DNA of 15,635 nt from contig JACZXC010000022.1 of the NCBI GenBank assembly GCA_022571825.1, forward strand, positions 1 to 15,635. The letters are read 5' to 3'. A program made the position numbers and the translations under genes. Shown piece after piece: positions 1 through 8,281 of this stretch. This DNA comes from Myxococcales bacterium. Lineage in GTDB: Bacteria > Myxococcota_A > UBA9160 > SMWR01. Positions within the stretch are counted from its first letter, which is position 1, and each line of letters starts with the position of its first letter. Below the pieces are notes generated by a model. That model was not told where the DNA came from and did no database searches. It saw only the letters and a list, made by a program, of their open reading frames with translations.

Positions 1-410
<410 letters not shown>

Positions 411-490
411 CTCGCAGCGCGCATTGACGCATTGCCCTTGGGCCCGGAAAGATATTCGGTCGTCGAGACCGCTCGCAAATGAAACTGTTT
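411..490 (+). other. 23S-5S spacer of the rRNA operon
   Basis: This 80-base spacer separates the 3' end of 23S from the first helix of 5S rRNA. I see no tRNA cloverleaf, promoter or reading frame in it. It probably carries the processing signals that trim both rRNAs, but no long pairing is evident by eye. Confidence 0.7.
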
Positions 491-608
<118 letters not shown>

Positions 609-612
609 CCTC

Positions 613-2988
613 TCAGAAGCGGCGCCGACCCCTCGAGTCGGCGCCGCTTTTCGATTTCGAGTCCCGGGCAATCCGGCTTGGACTCGAAACGGGTTCGACC
701 TCTCGCCGTGGCTCCAGCGCGACGAGGACAGCGGGCAGCAGGAACAGCGCCGACGCCAGCGCGCAGAGGATCGCGAGGCCCGCGATCAGGCCGAAGTTCG
801 CGACACTTTTCCAGGGAGCGAAGACGAGGGCCAGGAAGCCCAGGGTGAGTGCGGCAGAGGTGGTCACCAGCGCGTGGCCGACCTGCTGGACGGCACGTTC
901 GATGGAACGGTCCGGTGCCATCCCGTCGCTCCGGGCGCGTCGATACTGGACCAGCAGGTGAATGGCGTCGTCGACGGCGAGGCCGAGCACGACCGTCCCG
1001 ACCATGGCGCCTCCCACGTCGAGGGCGATCCCCGCGAGACCCATGAACCCCAGGGTGACGCCGACGGGGAAGAAGGTCGGCACCAGGGCCATCACGGCGA
1101 AGCGGATCGATCGGAAGAAGAGCACCAGGAACGCGAAGACGATGACACTGGCCACGGCGAAACTGACGAGCTGTGTCTGGCGAATCTCGTCCACCATCAC
1201 CCCCACGACCTGTAGCGGGCCGGTCACTTGCGCCGTCCAGCCCGACGGAAGCTGTGAACCGATCAGGCTGTCGACCTCCGCGAGCAGTTGGCGAAGCCGG
1301 TCCTGGGGCGGCTTCGCAGACGTCACGCTCACCCGCAGGCCGCCTCTGCGCTCGTCCACGAAGAGCGCGAAGCCCCCGGGTTCCTCCGCGCGCATGAAGC
1401 GGAACAGAGCGGCGGTGCGCGCAGCGGCTCCGGCCGAATTCAGATCGAGTTCGGCGCGGTATAGAAGACGGTTGAGCGTGCGCGTGGGGCTGAGGATGGA
1501 GATCGACGGCCCGAGTCCCTCGATCGCGGAGAGTCCATCCTGTAGGCGTGTGACGGTGGCCAGCACCGAGGGCGAACTGAGCGCGACGCCGTCGGGGGGG
1601 TTGAGGACCAGCTCCAGGGTGTCGGGCTCCCGCAGGTTCTTGGCGACGAACTCGGCCCAGCGCACGACCTGGCTGTTCCGCCCGTAGAGGTCCTCGAAGC
1701 TGGCATCCACCCGGAGCCGGTGTAGGCCGACCGCACTCACGATGGCGATCGCGGCGGCGATGCCCAGAACCCAGCCGCCGGCGCGGCTGCGCAACCGAGC
1801 CTGGGACGCGAGCACGCGGGGCCATGCCCGAGCATCGCGAAGCCGCCGAAGCCGGGTGGGGGGCACGCGGACCAGAAGGGACGGCAGGAGCGCGAAGCAG
1901 AGGAGCAGTGCCACCGCCACGCCAAACGCAGCGGCAAGCCCGAAGCGGGCGATGCTCTCGAGACCCGAGGCGGCGAACGATCCGAAGCCGGCGGCGGTGG
2001 TCAGGGTCGTCATTGCGCAGGCGGGGCCGACCTCGCCGCATGCCTGGAGCAGGATCTGTTCGCGCTGGGTTCGCGTCGCAGCCGACGCGAGCCGCGGGTG
2101 TAAGGCGTAGGCGGAGAGCACATGGATCGCGTCGCAGACGCCGATCACGAGAACCAGCGGAGCCAGGGCCTGGGTCAGGCTGTTCTGGGCCCAGCCGAGC
2201 CACCCGAGTAGACCGAAGGTCCAGAGCACGCCGAGGCCGACGACCCCGAGGCATAGCACGGCGACGATCCAGGCTCGGAACAAGAGGAAGATCACGAGGG
2301 CGACCAGACCCACCATCAGCGGGACGACGCGGGCGGCGGCGGCCTGCAGTTCGGCTCCCGCCACCACGAACTCGATGGGTCCCCCGACCAGGTGGAAGCG
2401 AAATCCCTGAGCCTCGAATGGGGCCAGGGCCTCTTGCAGCGCGGCGACCACGCGCTTCGCGACGTCGCCGGACGAGCTCTCGAGGTGCGCGAGCACAGCT
2501 CCGCTGGTGGCGTCCGCCGACACGATCTGCCCGACCCAGAGGGAGTCGCGCACGGCGCGGGCGGCCAGTGCATCGATGTCCGGAGCCGGCTTGCCATCGG
2601 GCGCGAGCCGGCGTAGCCGGGGCAGGCCAATCGTCTGAGGTGCCAACAGCGGGGTGGTGGCGGGACCATCCACCCGTTGGACGCCGGGCACGCGCGCCAA
2701 CGCCGCGGCCACGCTATGGGCCATGGCGAGGGAGTTGGGGTCGAAGACGTGGTCGCAGGGGGCCGACTCCCGGCAGCTCCAGACCGCCGCGATCGGGATT
2801 CCCCCCACGAACTGGTCGGCGAAGCGATCGAGCTGGGCGACGGCCGAGTGGTCGGGACCCAGGAAGGCTCGGTAGCCGACGTCGGTTTCCAGGCGCGGAA
2901 GTCCCAGCGCCATCAGCCCGGTCACGATGGCTGCGCAGCCCCACGCGAGAATCGGGTACCGAAGTGAACACCGGGCGAGTTCGACCAA
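613..2988 (-). CDS. RND superfamily (MMPL type) exporter
   Basis: This is a predicted inner-membrane RND exporter of the MMPL/COG1033 type, 791 residues. These pumps use proton flow to move lipids or other hydrophobic molecules. It has the expected two-fold layout: a membrane helix at about 11-30, a periplasmic domain to about 220, a helix cluster at about 222-375, then a repeat with a helix at 405-421, a second periplasmic domain and a helix cluster at 605-757. The paired helix-4 motifs are VIGVCDAIHVL (282-292, D286) and LGLAVDDAIHLL (668-679, D673/D674). I chose a TTG start because GAGGA lies 8 bases upstream and the upstream hydrolase stop is 11 bases before it; the open frame continues upstream only across that gene in another frame. 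The C-terminal tail is Ser/Arg/Lys rich and its last 11 or so codons lie in the rRNA terminator hairpin. Substrate unknown; a lipid or glycolipid is inferred from context. Confidence 0.9.
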   Translation of the reverse strand: MVELARCSLRYPILAWGCAAIVTGLMALGLPRLETDVGYRAFLGPDHSAVAQLDRFADQFVGGIPIAAVWSCRESAPCDHVFDPNSLAMAHSVAAALARVPGVQRVDGPATTPLLAPQTIGLPRLRRLAPDGKPAPDIDALAARAVRDSLWVGQIVSADATSGAVLAHLESSSGDVAKRVVAALQEALAPFEAQGFRFHLVGGPIEFVVAGAELQAAAARVVPLMVGLVALVIFLLFRAWIVAVLCLGVVGLGVLWTFGLLGWLGWAQNSLTQALAPLVLVIGVCDAIHVLSAYALHPRLASAATRTQREQILLQACGEVGPACAMTTLTTAAGFGSFAASGLESIARFGLAAAFGVAVALLLCFALLPSLLVRVPPTRLRRLRDARAWPRVLASQARLRSRAGGWVLGIAAAIAIVSAVGLHRLRVDASFEDLYGRNSQVVRWAEFVAKNLREPDTLELVLNPPDGVALSSPSVLATVTRLQDGLSAIEGLGPSISILSPTRTLNRLLYRAELDLNSAGAAARTAALFRFMRAEEPGGFALFVDERRGGLRVSVTSAKPPQDRLRQLLAEVDSLIGSQLPSGWTAQVTGPLQVVGVMVDEIRQTQLVSFAVASVIVFAFLVLFFRSIRFAVMALVPTFFPVGVTLGFMGLAGIALDVGGAMVGTVVLGLAVDDAIHLLVQYRRARSDGMAPDRSIERAVQQVGHALVTTSAALTLGFLALVFAPWKSVANFGLIAGLAILCALASALFLLPAVLVALEPRREVEPVSSPSRIARDSKSKSGADSRGRRRF
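617..651 (+). terminator. Intrinsic terminator of the rRNA operon
   Basis: A perfect 13-base stem (617-629 with 637-649, core GCGGCGCCGAC) encloses a 7-base loop CCCTCGA and is followed by a short T run ending at 651. It lies 8 bases after the 5S gene and should end rrn transcription. On the opposite strand the stem is followed only by TTC and then the stop codon of the convergent exporter gene, so it is a weaker terminator in that direction. The hairpin is inside the coding region of that gene. Confidence 0.9.
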
Positions 2989-3002
2989 TGCGACGGTCCT
3001 CA
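2986..3002 (-). promoter_or_regulatory. Ribosome binding site of the exporter, overlapping the upstream stop
   Basis: Read on the minus strand, the sequence is TGAGGACCGTCGCATTG. The TGA ends the SGNH hydrolase gene and, with the following GGA, forms a TGAGGA Shine-Dalgarno element 8 bases before the TTG. This supports the TTG start and suggests translation of the exporter by termination-reinitiation. Confidence 0.65.
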
Positions 3003-4127
3003 GAGGTGCCGGTCCGGGCGCGGGTTCTCGCCCTCTTTGTTGGCGCGCTGCGGGATTGCTTCCGAGGAGGGGGCGCGATCGAGCGTTCCCCGCGCCTCGA
3101 GGGCGTCGATGATACTGCGGCCCGCGAGCTCGTGACCGAGCGCATTCGGATGGAGGGCGTTGACGGCGATGCGCCGGCCCCGGCGTTTCGCTTTCTGGTA
3201 GACCGGGAGCAGGTCGAGGCTGGGCAGCGATGCGGCGTGGGCCGCCGCCGCGACGCGTTCGTGGACGCCAAGGAGGGGATAATCTCCAAGGTCCGCGAGG
3301 ATCGGGAACGTGACCACCAGCACTTCGAAGTCGTTTTGGCGTCCCAGGGCCGCGAGCTCCGCGAATCCGGTCTCGACCCGGTGCCAGAGGGTGGGATCGG
3401 CGTGGAGGCGAGCGAAATAGTCGGCGGTGGAGCCACTCCGGATCGCCAGCCACTGGCTGTCCGGACGCGGTGCGCGCGACCGCCGTCCCTCGGTTGTGGC
3501 GGACTGCCAGGCGAACGCGGCCAGGGCGAAGATCCGCAAGCGGCTCAGCAGCTGACCTCCGCGGGCGACGAGGCGCCGGCGGTAGCCCGCCTCCGCTCGG
3601 GTCAGCGAGATCTCCAGGTTCTCGAGTTCACTGCTGTACTGCTGGGGGTCGTTCAGGCAGTACTGATAGATCACCAGATCCGGCCGGTACTTGAGCGCCC
3701 GGGCTCGCAGGTTCTCGATCGACTGGGTGATGTTGTAGCCGGTCACGCCGAAATTGAGCACCTCGAACCGGACACCGGGCGCAGCCGTTGAGTTCAGCCC
3801 GCTCTCGAGTCGAGCGGGATAGCTGCTTCGGGACGGGACGCCGAATCCATAGGTGATGGAATCGCCGAGGCAGGCGATGCGGAAGACGCCGGAAGGCTTT
3901 GCCACCCGGTGCTCACGATCGCGCATTCCGTCGGTGTTGATCCGATCCTCACCATCGGGGGAACCGGGGACCAGCTCGTATCGAAGCGCGGGGTTGTCCG
4001 AGAGACGGTAGTTCGCCCGGAACACGGGGCTGACTTCCGGGCCCAGGTCGAAGGCGCGGACCGCCGCCTCGGCACCCACCAAGGCGACTGCAACGGAGAT
4101 GCCGGCAAGGGCCCAGTGAGTCGCCAC
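3000..4127 (-). CDS. Membrane-anchored SGNH/GDSL-family hydrolase
   Basis: A 375-residue member of the SGNH/GDSL superfamily, which hydrolyses or transfers ester-linked acyl groups on lipids, sugars or polymers. An N-terminal hydrophobic helix (about 5-22) should anchor it with the enzyme domain in the periplasm. Block I is CLGDSITYGFG with nucleophile S90. Block II is NFGVTGYN with G127. Block III is YCLND with N159, where the usual Gly is Cys. Block V is VNALHPNALGH with H326, where the usual Asp of DxxH is Asn323. The GTG start is 4 bases after the stop of the membrane methyltransferase-like gene, with no clear Shine-Dalgarno, so translational coupling is likely. In this setting it could deacylate or acylate an envelope glycan or glycolipid, but the substrate is not readable. 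The family call is firm; activity is less certain given the Asn. Confidence 0.88.
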   Translation of the reverse strand: MATHWALAGISVAVALVGAEAAVRAFDLGPEVSPVFRANYRLSDNPALRYELVPGSPDGEDRINTDGMRDREHRVAKPSGVFRIACLGDSITYGFGVPSRSSYPARLESGLNSTAAPGVRFEVLNFGVTGYNITQSIENLRARALKYRPDLVIYQYCLNDPQQYSSELENLEISLTRAEAGYRRRLVARGGQLLSRLRIFALAAFAWQSATTEGRRSRAPRPDSQWLAIRSGSTADYFARLHADPTLWHRVETGFAELAALGRQNDFEVLVVTFPILADLGDYPLLGVHERVAAAAHAASLPSLDLLPVYQKAKRRGRRIAVNALHPNALGHELAGRSIIDALEARGTLDRAPSSEAIPQRANKEGENPRPDRHL

Positions 4128-4131
4128 GCGG

Positions 4132-6516
4132 CTACGGCCCCGGATCCGCCGTCGGACCTCGAATCGACAGCAGGCAGAGGAGCGCCACTCCGTAGCTCGC
4201 GCTGCCTGCGAGAAGTGCGATGCCGAATCCCCAATTCATCGCCAGCAGGATTGCAAGTGCCGAGCCGAGCACGGAGGTGGCGCCGTTGATGGCCCAGCTC
4301 CAGGGAATGAGGGCCTCGGCTCGGTCTCCCAGCAGACGAACCCCCCCAGGAAAGCAGGTCCCGAGCAGAAAACCCAGGGGCGCGAGGCAGAGCACGCTCA
4401 AGCTCACTCGGGCTTCCAGCGGGAATCCGATGGCCCAGTCGAACAGGAAGCGCAGGCCCCCGGCGTACACGAGCCCGAGCCCTGCGATCAGGCCGAGCCC
4501 GAGCGGGAGTCGAGCCCGGATGGCGGAGGGTGCCAGGCGACCGCAGTAGATGCTTCCCAGGCCCCCGGCGCACAGCAGCACGAAAAGCACCACGGTCAGG
4601 GCGTAGGTCGGATGACCGAGGAACAGGATGAAGCGCTGCATCAGGACGACTTCGATCATCATGAAGCCCACGCCCAGGCAAGCGAAGTAGCCGAGCACGG
4701 GCGCCACCGAGCGCCCGGGGGCGCGCAGCCCGGGGCGCGTCACCAGCAGCGGAAATCCGATCAACAGGGCCACGAACACGGCGTCTGCCACGAAGGATCC
4801 CACCAGCAGAAACGCGCCGATGTTGGTCACGTCAGGGATCCTGTGGAAATCGCTGCGGAAGGTGTTCCAGAGATCCCCCCGCCGGACTGAGTAAAAGAAA
4901 AAGGGCCGTTCGTCCGTGGGCGGGGAGACGTCGTAAGGGTATTTCGCGTAGAAGGATTCGGGATCGAGTGTCGTGGCGAGCGCGCTGAACGTCGAATGGT
5001 CGTCGCCCCGCGGATTGAGAAGGAAGCTCCAGCCGGGCTTGCTCGCAACCATCGACTCGAGGGCATCCAGCTCCTCGCCAGTAAACGGGCTCTTCTTCAG
5101 CAGCAGCGTCGCCTGGGGGGGTCGTTCGCCGTCCTCGATCACGACGCAGTGTTGGTTGGGCGCGTTGACGCCGGTCTCGTCGAGCGCAGCACGCGCGAGC
5201 GCCACCAGTCGCAGGCTCTCGCTCGGGCGCGCTGGGAAGTACCAGCGAGTGATGCTGAGAATCCCGTCGTCCCGCAGGTGTTCGAGGTAGGTCGAGAACC
5301 CCTCGACGGTGTAGAGATTGTTCTCGGACAGCGAGAAGGCTCCCGCCGCTGTCGCCGCCCAGGTATCGACGAGGGTGAGAACGATGATGTCGAATTGCTG
5401 GGACGACCGGGCCAGGAAACTCCGACCTTCGCTGTTCACGATCCGGACGTTCTCGCGATCGTAGAGACCGCCTGCCAGACTTGCGAACCTGCGGGTGGAG
5501 AGCTCGATCACGAGCGGGTTGAGCTCCACCCCCGTGATCGTTCTCAACCCCAACCGGGCCGCCGTGGCGACCTCCATTCCGCCGCCCGGACCGATGATCA
5601 GGACGTCACCGTCGCGCCTGAGTCGCATGGCGGGACTGTGGATGCCAGTTTCCAACAGCCAATGCTGGGATGCGGGGTAGATGACGGTGGCGGCACCGGA
5701 ATCGATCCGGATCTTGACTCCGTGTCCGCGTCGGCGCACCGCGGTCACCCTAGAGAAGGAGTTCCACTGCTCGAACAGCAAGCCTTCCTCCAGGCGACCC
5801 TTCGCGAAGCGCAGAACCAGCGCGGAGGTTCCCGCCGACGCCACCGATGTGGCGACGACGACCAGCAGCATCCCCGCAGGCAGGAGCTTGAAGACCCCGC
5901 GCCCGCGGCCCACGAGTACGAGCCCACTCGCACTGGCCGCTGCAGCCGCTACGAGCATCCCCTGCGGCGCACCCAACGCATCGATCACCGGGATGACCGC
6001 GACTGCGCCAAGGGACGCCCCCAGCAGATCGAAGCCGTAGAGGCGCCCGATGGCTGCGCGCCCAGCAGTCAGCAAGGCGCTCACGCAGACGCCGGACAGG
6101 ACGAACGGGAGGGTTGCGGCGGCGTAGGTCCACAGCAGGTACTGAAACGTGGGGAGGTTTAGACCCCTGTAGAGATTCACTCCCGGCGGTCGGAAATGGA
6201 TCAGGAACAGTGCGCATCCCAGGATCGAGAGGCCGAAGGCGGCGCCGTAGACGGCCGTGGTGCGCCCGATCCGATCCGGCGCGTGCAGAGAGGGGTGGTA
6301 GTGCACCCAGGTCGCGCCCACGCTGAAGCCCAGCAGGGCCAGCGAGATCGCCACGTATGCGAAGTGGTAGAGCAGCACCACCGAGAAGATGCGGGTGAGC
6401 AGGATCTCGTAGAGAAGGACCGAGAAGCTGATGATTCCGATCGCCGCCGAGAAGGACCAGGAGCCCCCGGCGGCCCCGCCAACCGGTCGTTCCAATCCCT
6501 CGCCTGCGGCGGACAT
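4132..6516 (-). CDS. Multi-pass membrane protein with central spermidine-synthase-like domain
   Basis: A 794-residue protein with membrane helices on both sides of a soluble Rossmann domain. About six N-terminal helices (about 22-235) precede a spermidine synthase/methyltransferase-like domain (about 268-430), then a linker and about six C-terminal helices (566-785). The nucleotide-binding loop is IIGPGGGMEVATAA (307-320) and the acidic residue of strand 2 is E331 in GVELNP. The motif that carries catalytic Asp in spermidine synthases is changed: FDIIVLTLVDTW (375-386), followed by GAFSLSENNLYTVEGF. The C-terminal helices contain PWSWAINGATSVLGS (738-752), a pattern of membrane-fused spermidine-synthase-like proteins. 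True polyamine synthesis is doubtful; a propyl- or methyl-transfer at the membrane is possible. The ATG start has no strong Shine-Dalgarno; the gene lies 49 bases after the preceding gene and 4 before the hydrolase. Confidence 0.85.
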   Translation of the reverse strand: MSAAGEGLERPVGGAAGGSWSFSAAIGIISFSVLLYEILLTRIFSVVLLYHFAYVAISLALLGFSVGATWVHYHPSLHAPDRIGRTTAVYGAAFGLSILGCALFLIHFRPPGVNLYRGLNLPTFQYLLWTYAAATLPFVLSGVCVSALLTAGRAAIGRLYGFDLLGASLGAVAVIPVIDALGAPQGMLVAAAAASASGLVLVGRGRGVFKLLPAGMLLVVVATSVASAGTSALVLRFAKGRLEEGLLFEQWNSFSRVTAVRRRGHGVKIRIDSGAATVIYPASQHWLLETGIHSPAMRLRRDGDVLIIGPGGGMEVATAARLGLRTITGVELNPLVIELSTRRFASLAGGLYDRENVRIVNSEGRSFLARSSQQFDIIVLTLVDTWAATAAGAFSLSENNLYTVEGFSTYLEHLRDDGILSITRWYFPARPSESLRLVALARAALDETGVNAPNQHCVVIEDGERPPQATLLLKKSPFTGEELDALESMVASKPGWSFLLNPRGDDHSTFSALATTLDPESFYAKYPYDVSPPTDERPFFFYSVRRGDLWNTFRSDFHRIPDVTNIGAFLLVGSFVADAVFVALLIGFPLLVTRPGLRAPGRSVAPVLGYFACLGVGFMMIEVVLMQRFILFLGHPTYALTVVLFVLLCAGGLGSIYCGRLAPSAIRARLPLGLGLIAGLGLVYAGGLRFLFDWAIGFPLEARVSLSVLCLAPLGFLLGTCFPGGVRLLGDRAEALIPWSWAINGATSVLGSALAILLAMNWGFGIALLAGSASYGVALLCLLSIRGPTADPGP

Positions 6517-6538
6517 CGAGCCATCATACCCGAGCCGC

Positions 6539-6556
6539 CCCGCGCCCTGGCGCGGG
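6539..6556 (-). other. GC-rich hairpin in the gap between operon genes
   Basis: CCCGCGCC (6539-6546) pairs perfectly with GGCGCGGG (6549-6556), in practice a 7-base stem with a CCTG tetraloop. It fills the middle of the 49-base gap between a GT-C-like gene and the spermidine-synthase-like gene, 22 bases before the ATG. No T run follows on either strand, so it is not an intrinsic terminator. An mRNA processing or stability element, or partial attenuation, is possible but unproven. Confidence 0.45.
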
Positions 6557-6565
6557 TCACGGGCC

Positions 6566-8281
6566 TCACGGTGCCCGGAACACGACGATCAGCGCATCCT
6601 CGTGCACCGGCGTGCCGAGCCTCGCCTCCAACCAGGAGCGGAGCTCGGGGTTGGCCGCGTTCCGGTACACGAAGGCTCCCGTCTGGCGGGCGGGGAGCAG
6701 CCAGTCGGCCACCCAGGCGAAGGGCTTCCAGATGAAGGTCTCCCGGTCTTCGGGTCGGCGCGGCGCCGAGACCCGCTTGTTCAGGATCACGAGATCGATG
6801 CCGCTTCGCCTCAGCCTCTCGAAGAACACACCCGGGGCGACCTTGCGACGGGCGACGCTGGTATACCAGGCAGTCGTCTCCGCCAGCAGCTCGGAGGTCA
6901 TCGCGAGGTTGGTCACGTAGCCCTGAGGAATCTTCTTCCCGTGAACGGTCTGGCAGCGGTTGTATCGCGCCGCGTACGGTCCCGTGGAGGCCGGGATCTC
7001 GATGATGGAACCCGTCTGCGGATCCGCCGCGATCTGCGACAGGTACGGTGAGCAGGGGTACGGAAACTGGCGCAGCGGGGATCCATTGAATTCCAGGACT
7101 ACGAATCCGAGAAAACCCGCCCAGGCGAGCAGCTGGGCGGTTGGGGACGGGAAGCGCCGAGCCACTCCCACCCACCCGTAGGCGCAGAGCGCCGCGAAGG
7201 AGAGCTGGAGCAGCACGAACATGCGGTCCGGATTTCGGAGCATGCCGAGCACCGGAAGCTTCACGAGAGCGGCATAGGGCAGCGGGACGCCCGTGTCGGA
7301 CCCACCCACCGTGAGGCTTCCGCCCAACCCGAGCAGCCAGGTCGCACCCGCGAGGATCATCCACGTCTTGTGCTGTCGAACCTCCCGGAATCCGAGGACT
7401 ACCAGCAAGAGCCCCGAATACCCGACGGCGGAAGGCCAGGCGAGGATCCGCTTCTCGGGTGGGCCGATCCACGTGAAGCCGAGCAGGTCGTGGCCCTCGT
7501 GGAGGTGGCGGCCGACCTTCGGATGCTCCGCGTCGGAGAAGAGCGTTGCCGAGATCAAGGGCAACGCCAGCGGAACCACGAGAATCCCGCCGGCGATTCC
7601 CGCGGTGGCGACCCGCCTCAGTCCCACGAGGAACGGGATCTCCGGCGCCCAGAGTCTCCCGCACCCGGCGAGCCCGCCCGCCAGGAGCGCGACGTAGGGG
7701 AGATAATACCAGCAGCTGACGGCGGTGAGCGCCGTGGCCATCGCCGCAACCAGGAAGTTTCTCGCGCCGCCCTCCCGATAGGTCTTCATGAAGAAGAGCG
7801 CCGTCAGGGGCAGCGACTCCATCGAGACGATGTTGATCATCGGCAGGTAGTAGTAGTGAAACGGACAGAACGAGTAGATGATCCCGGCGAGGATCGAGCC
7901 CAGCCGGCTTCTGGTCAGGTAGTGGGCGAGGAGATAGAACACCCAGGCGCTCATCCAGAAGTGCACGAGGGTGAGGACGTTGAACGCGACCACCACTCCG
8001 CCCAGGCGGCTCAGCAGCGCCCCCGGAAGCGAGTTCGCGAGGGACAGGGTGTGCATCGCCAGGGAGATGCCGGTGGGGAAGAAGAGGGTGTCGGTCCAGT
8101 AAGGAGAGGTCCCGAGATCCAGCACCGACTTTTGAACCCACCAGATGTTCCACAGGTTCGAGAAGTAGTCCGCGTGGGTGTAGAAGGACTGGTCCAGGGA
8201 CACGGCGATCGGCCACGTCATCGCGCAGGTCAGGATGCCGAGGAATCCGAAGACGAGGGTGCCTCGCGCGGGAGGGGTCAC
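6566..8281 (-). CDS. GT-C-like polytopic membrane protein, paralogue B
   Basis: A 571-residue integral membrane protein with about 10-12 helices up to residue 400 and a soluble C-terminal domain. It resembles lipid-phosphate-sugar-dependent (GT-C fold) glycosyltransferases in layout: a first helix, then a loop with an acidic residue, HADYFSNLWNIWWV (36-49, D38), followed by TDTLFFPTGISLAMHTLS (63-80). The C-terminal domain carries CQTVHGKKIPQGYVTNLA (443-460). Both motifs are shared with the gene just upstream, so the two are tandem paralogues. The GTG start overlaps the upstream stop as GTGA, a coupling signature; the open frame continues upstream only as a shadow of that gene. Activity is inferred from topology; no characterised member is recognised. 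It could also be a flippase-like or sugar-binding membrane protein. Confidence 0.82.
   Translation of the reverse strand: MTPPARGTLVFGFLGILTCAMTWPIAVSLDQSFYTHADYFSNLWNIWWVQKSVLDLGTSPYWTDTLFFPTGISLAMHTLSLANSLPGALLSRLGGVVVAFNVLTLVHFWMSAWVFYLLAHYLTRSRLGSILAGIIYSFCPFHYYYLPMINIVSMESLPLTALFFMKTYREGGARNFLVAAMATALTAVSCWYYLPYVALLAGGLAGCGRLWAPEIPFLVGLRRVATAGIAGGILVVPLALPLISATLFSDAEHPKVGRHLHEGHDLLGFTWIGPPEKRILAWPSAVGYSGLLLVVLGFREVRQHKTWMILAGATWLLGLGGSLTVGGSDTGVPLPYAALVKLPVLGMLRNPDRMFVLLQLSFAALCAYGWVGVARRFPSPTAQLLAWAGFLGFVVLEFNGSPLRQFPYPCSPYLSQIAADPQTGSIIEIPASTGPYAARYNRCQTVHGKKIPQGYVTNLAMTSELLAETTAWYTSVARRKVAPGVFFERLRRSGIDLVILNKRVSAPRRPEDRETFIWKPFAWVADWLLPARQTGAFVYRNAANPELRSWLEARLGTPVHEDALIVVFRAP

Noticed and set aside
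411..490. Possible tRNA between 23S and 5S
   Set aside because: No acceptor stem, T-loop GTTCRA or anticodon arm could be found in the 80 bases.
2989..3453. N-terminal extension of the RND frame upstream of the TTG start
   Set aside because: It lies wholly over the SGNH hydrolase in another frame and is low-complexity Arg/Pro sequence. The protein family starts at the TTG with its own Shine-Dalgarno.
1824..3791. 655-codon plus-strand open frame
   Set aside because: It runs opposite the RND and SGNH genes, is very rich in Arg/Pro/Gly, and matches no family. Long antisense frames are expected with strong GC third-position bias.
4996..6162. 388-codon plus-strand open frame
   Set aside because: It is antisense to the spermidine-synthase-like gene, whose motifs and helices are clear. 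The antisense product has no recognisable domain.
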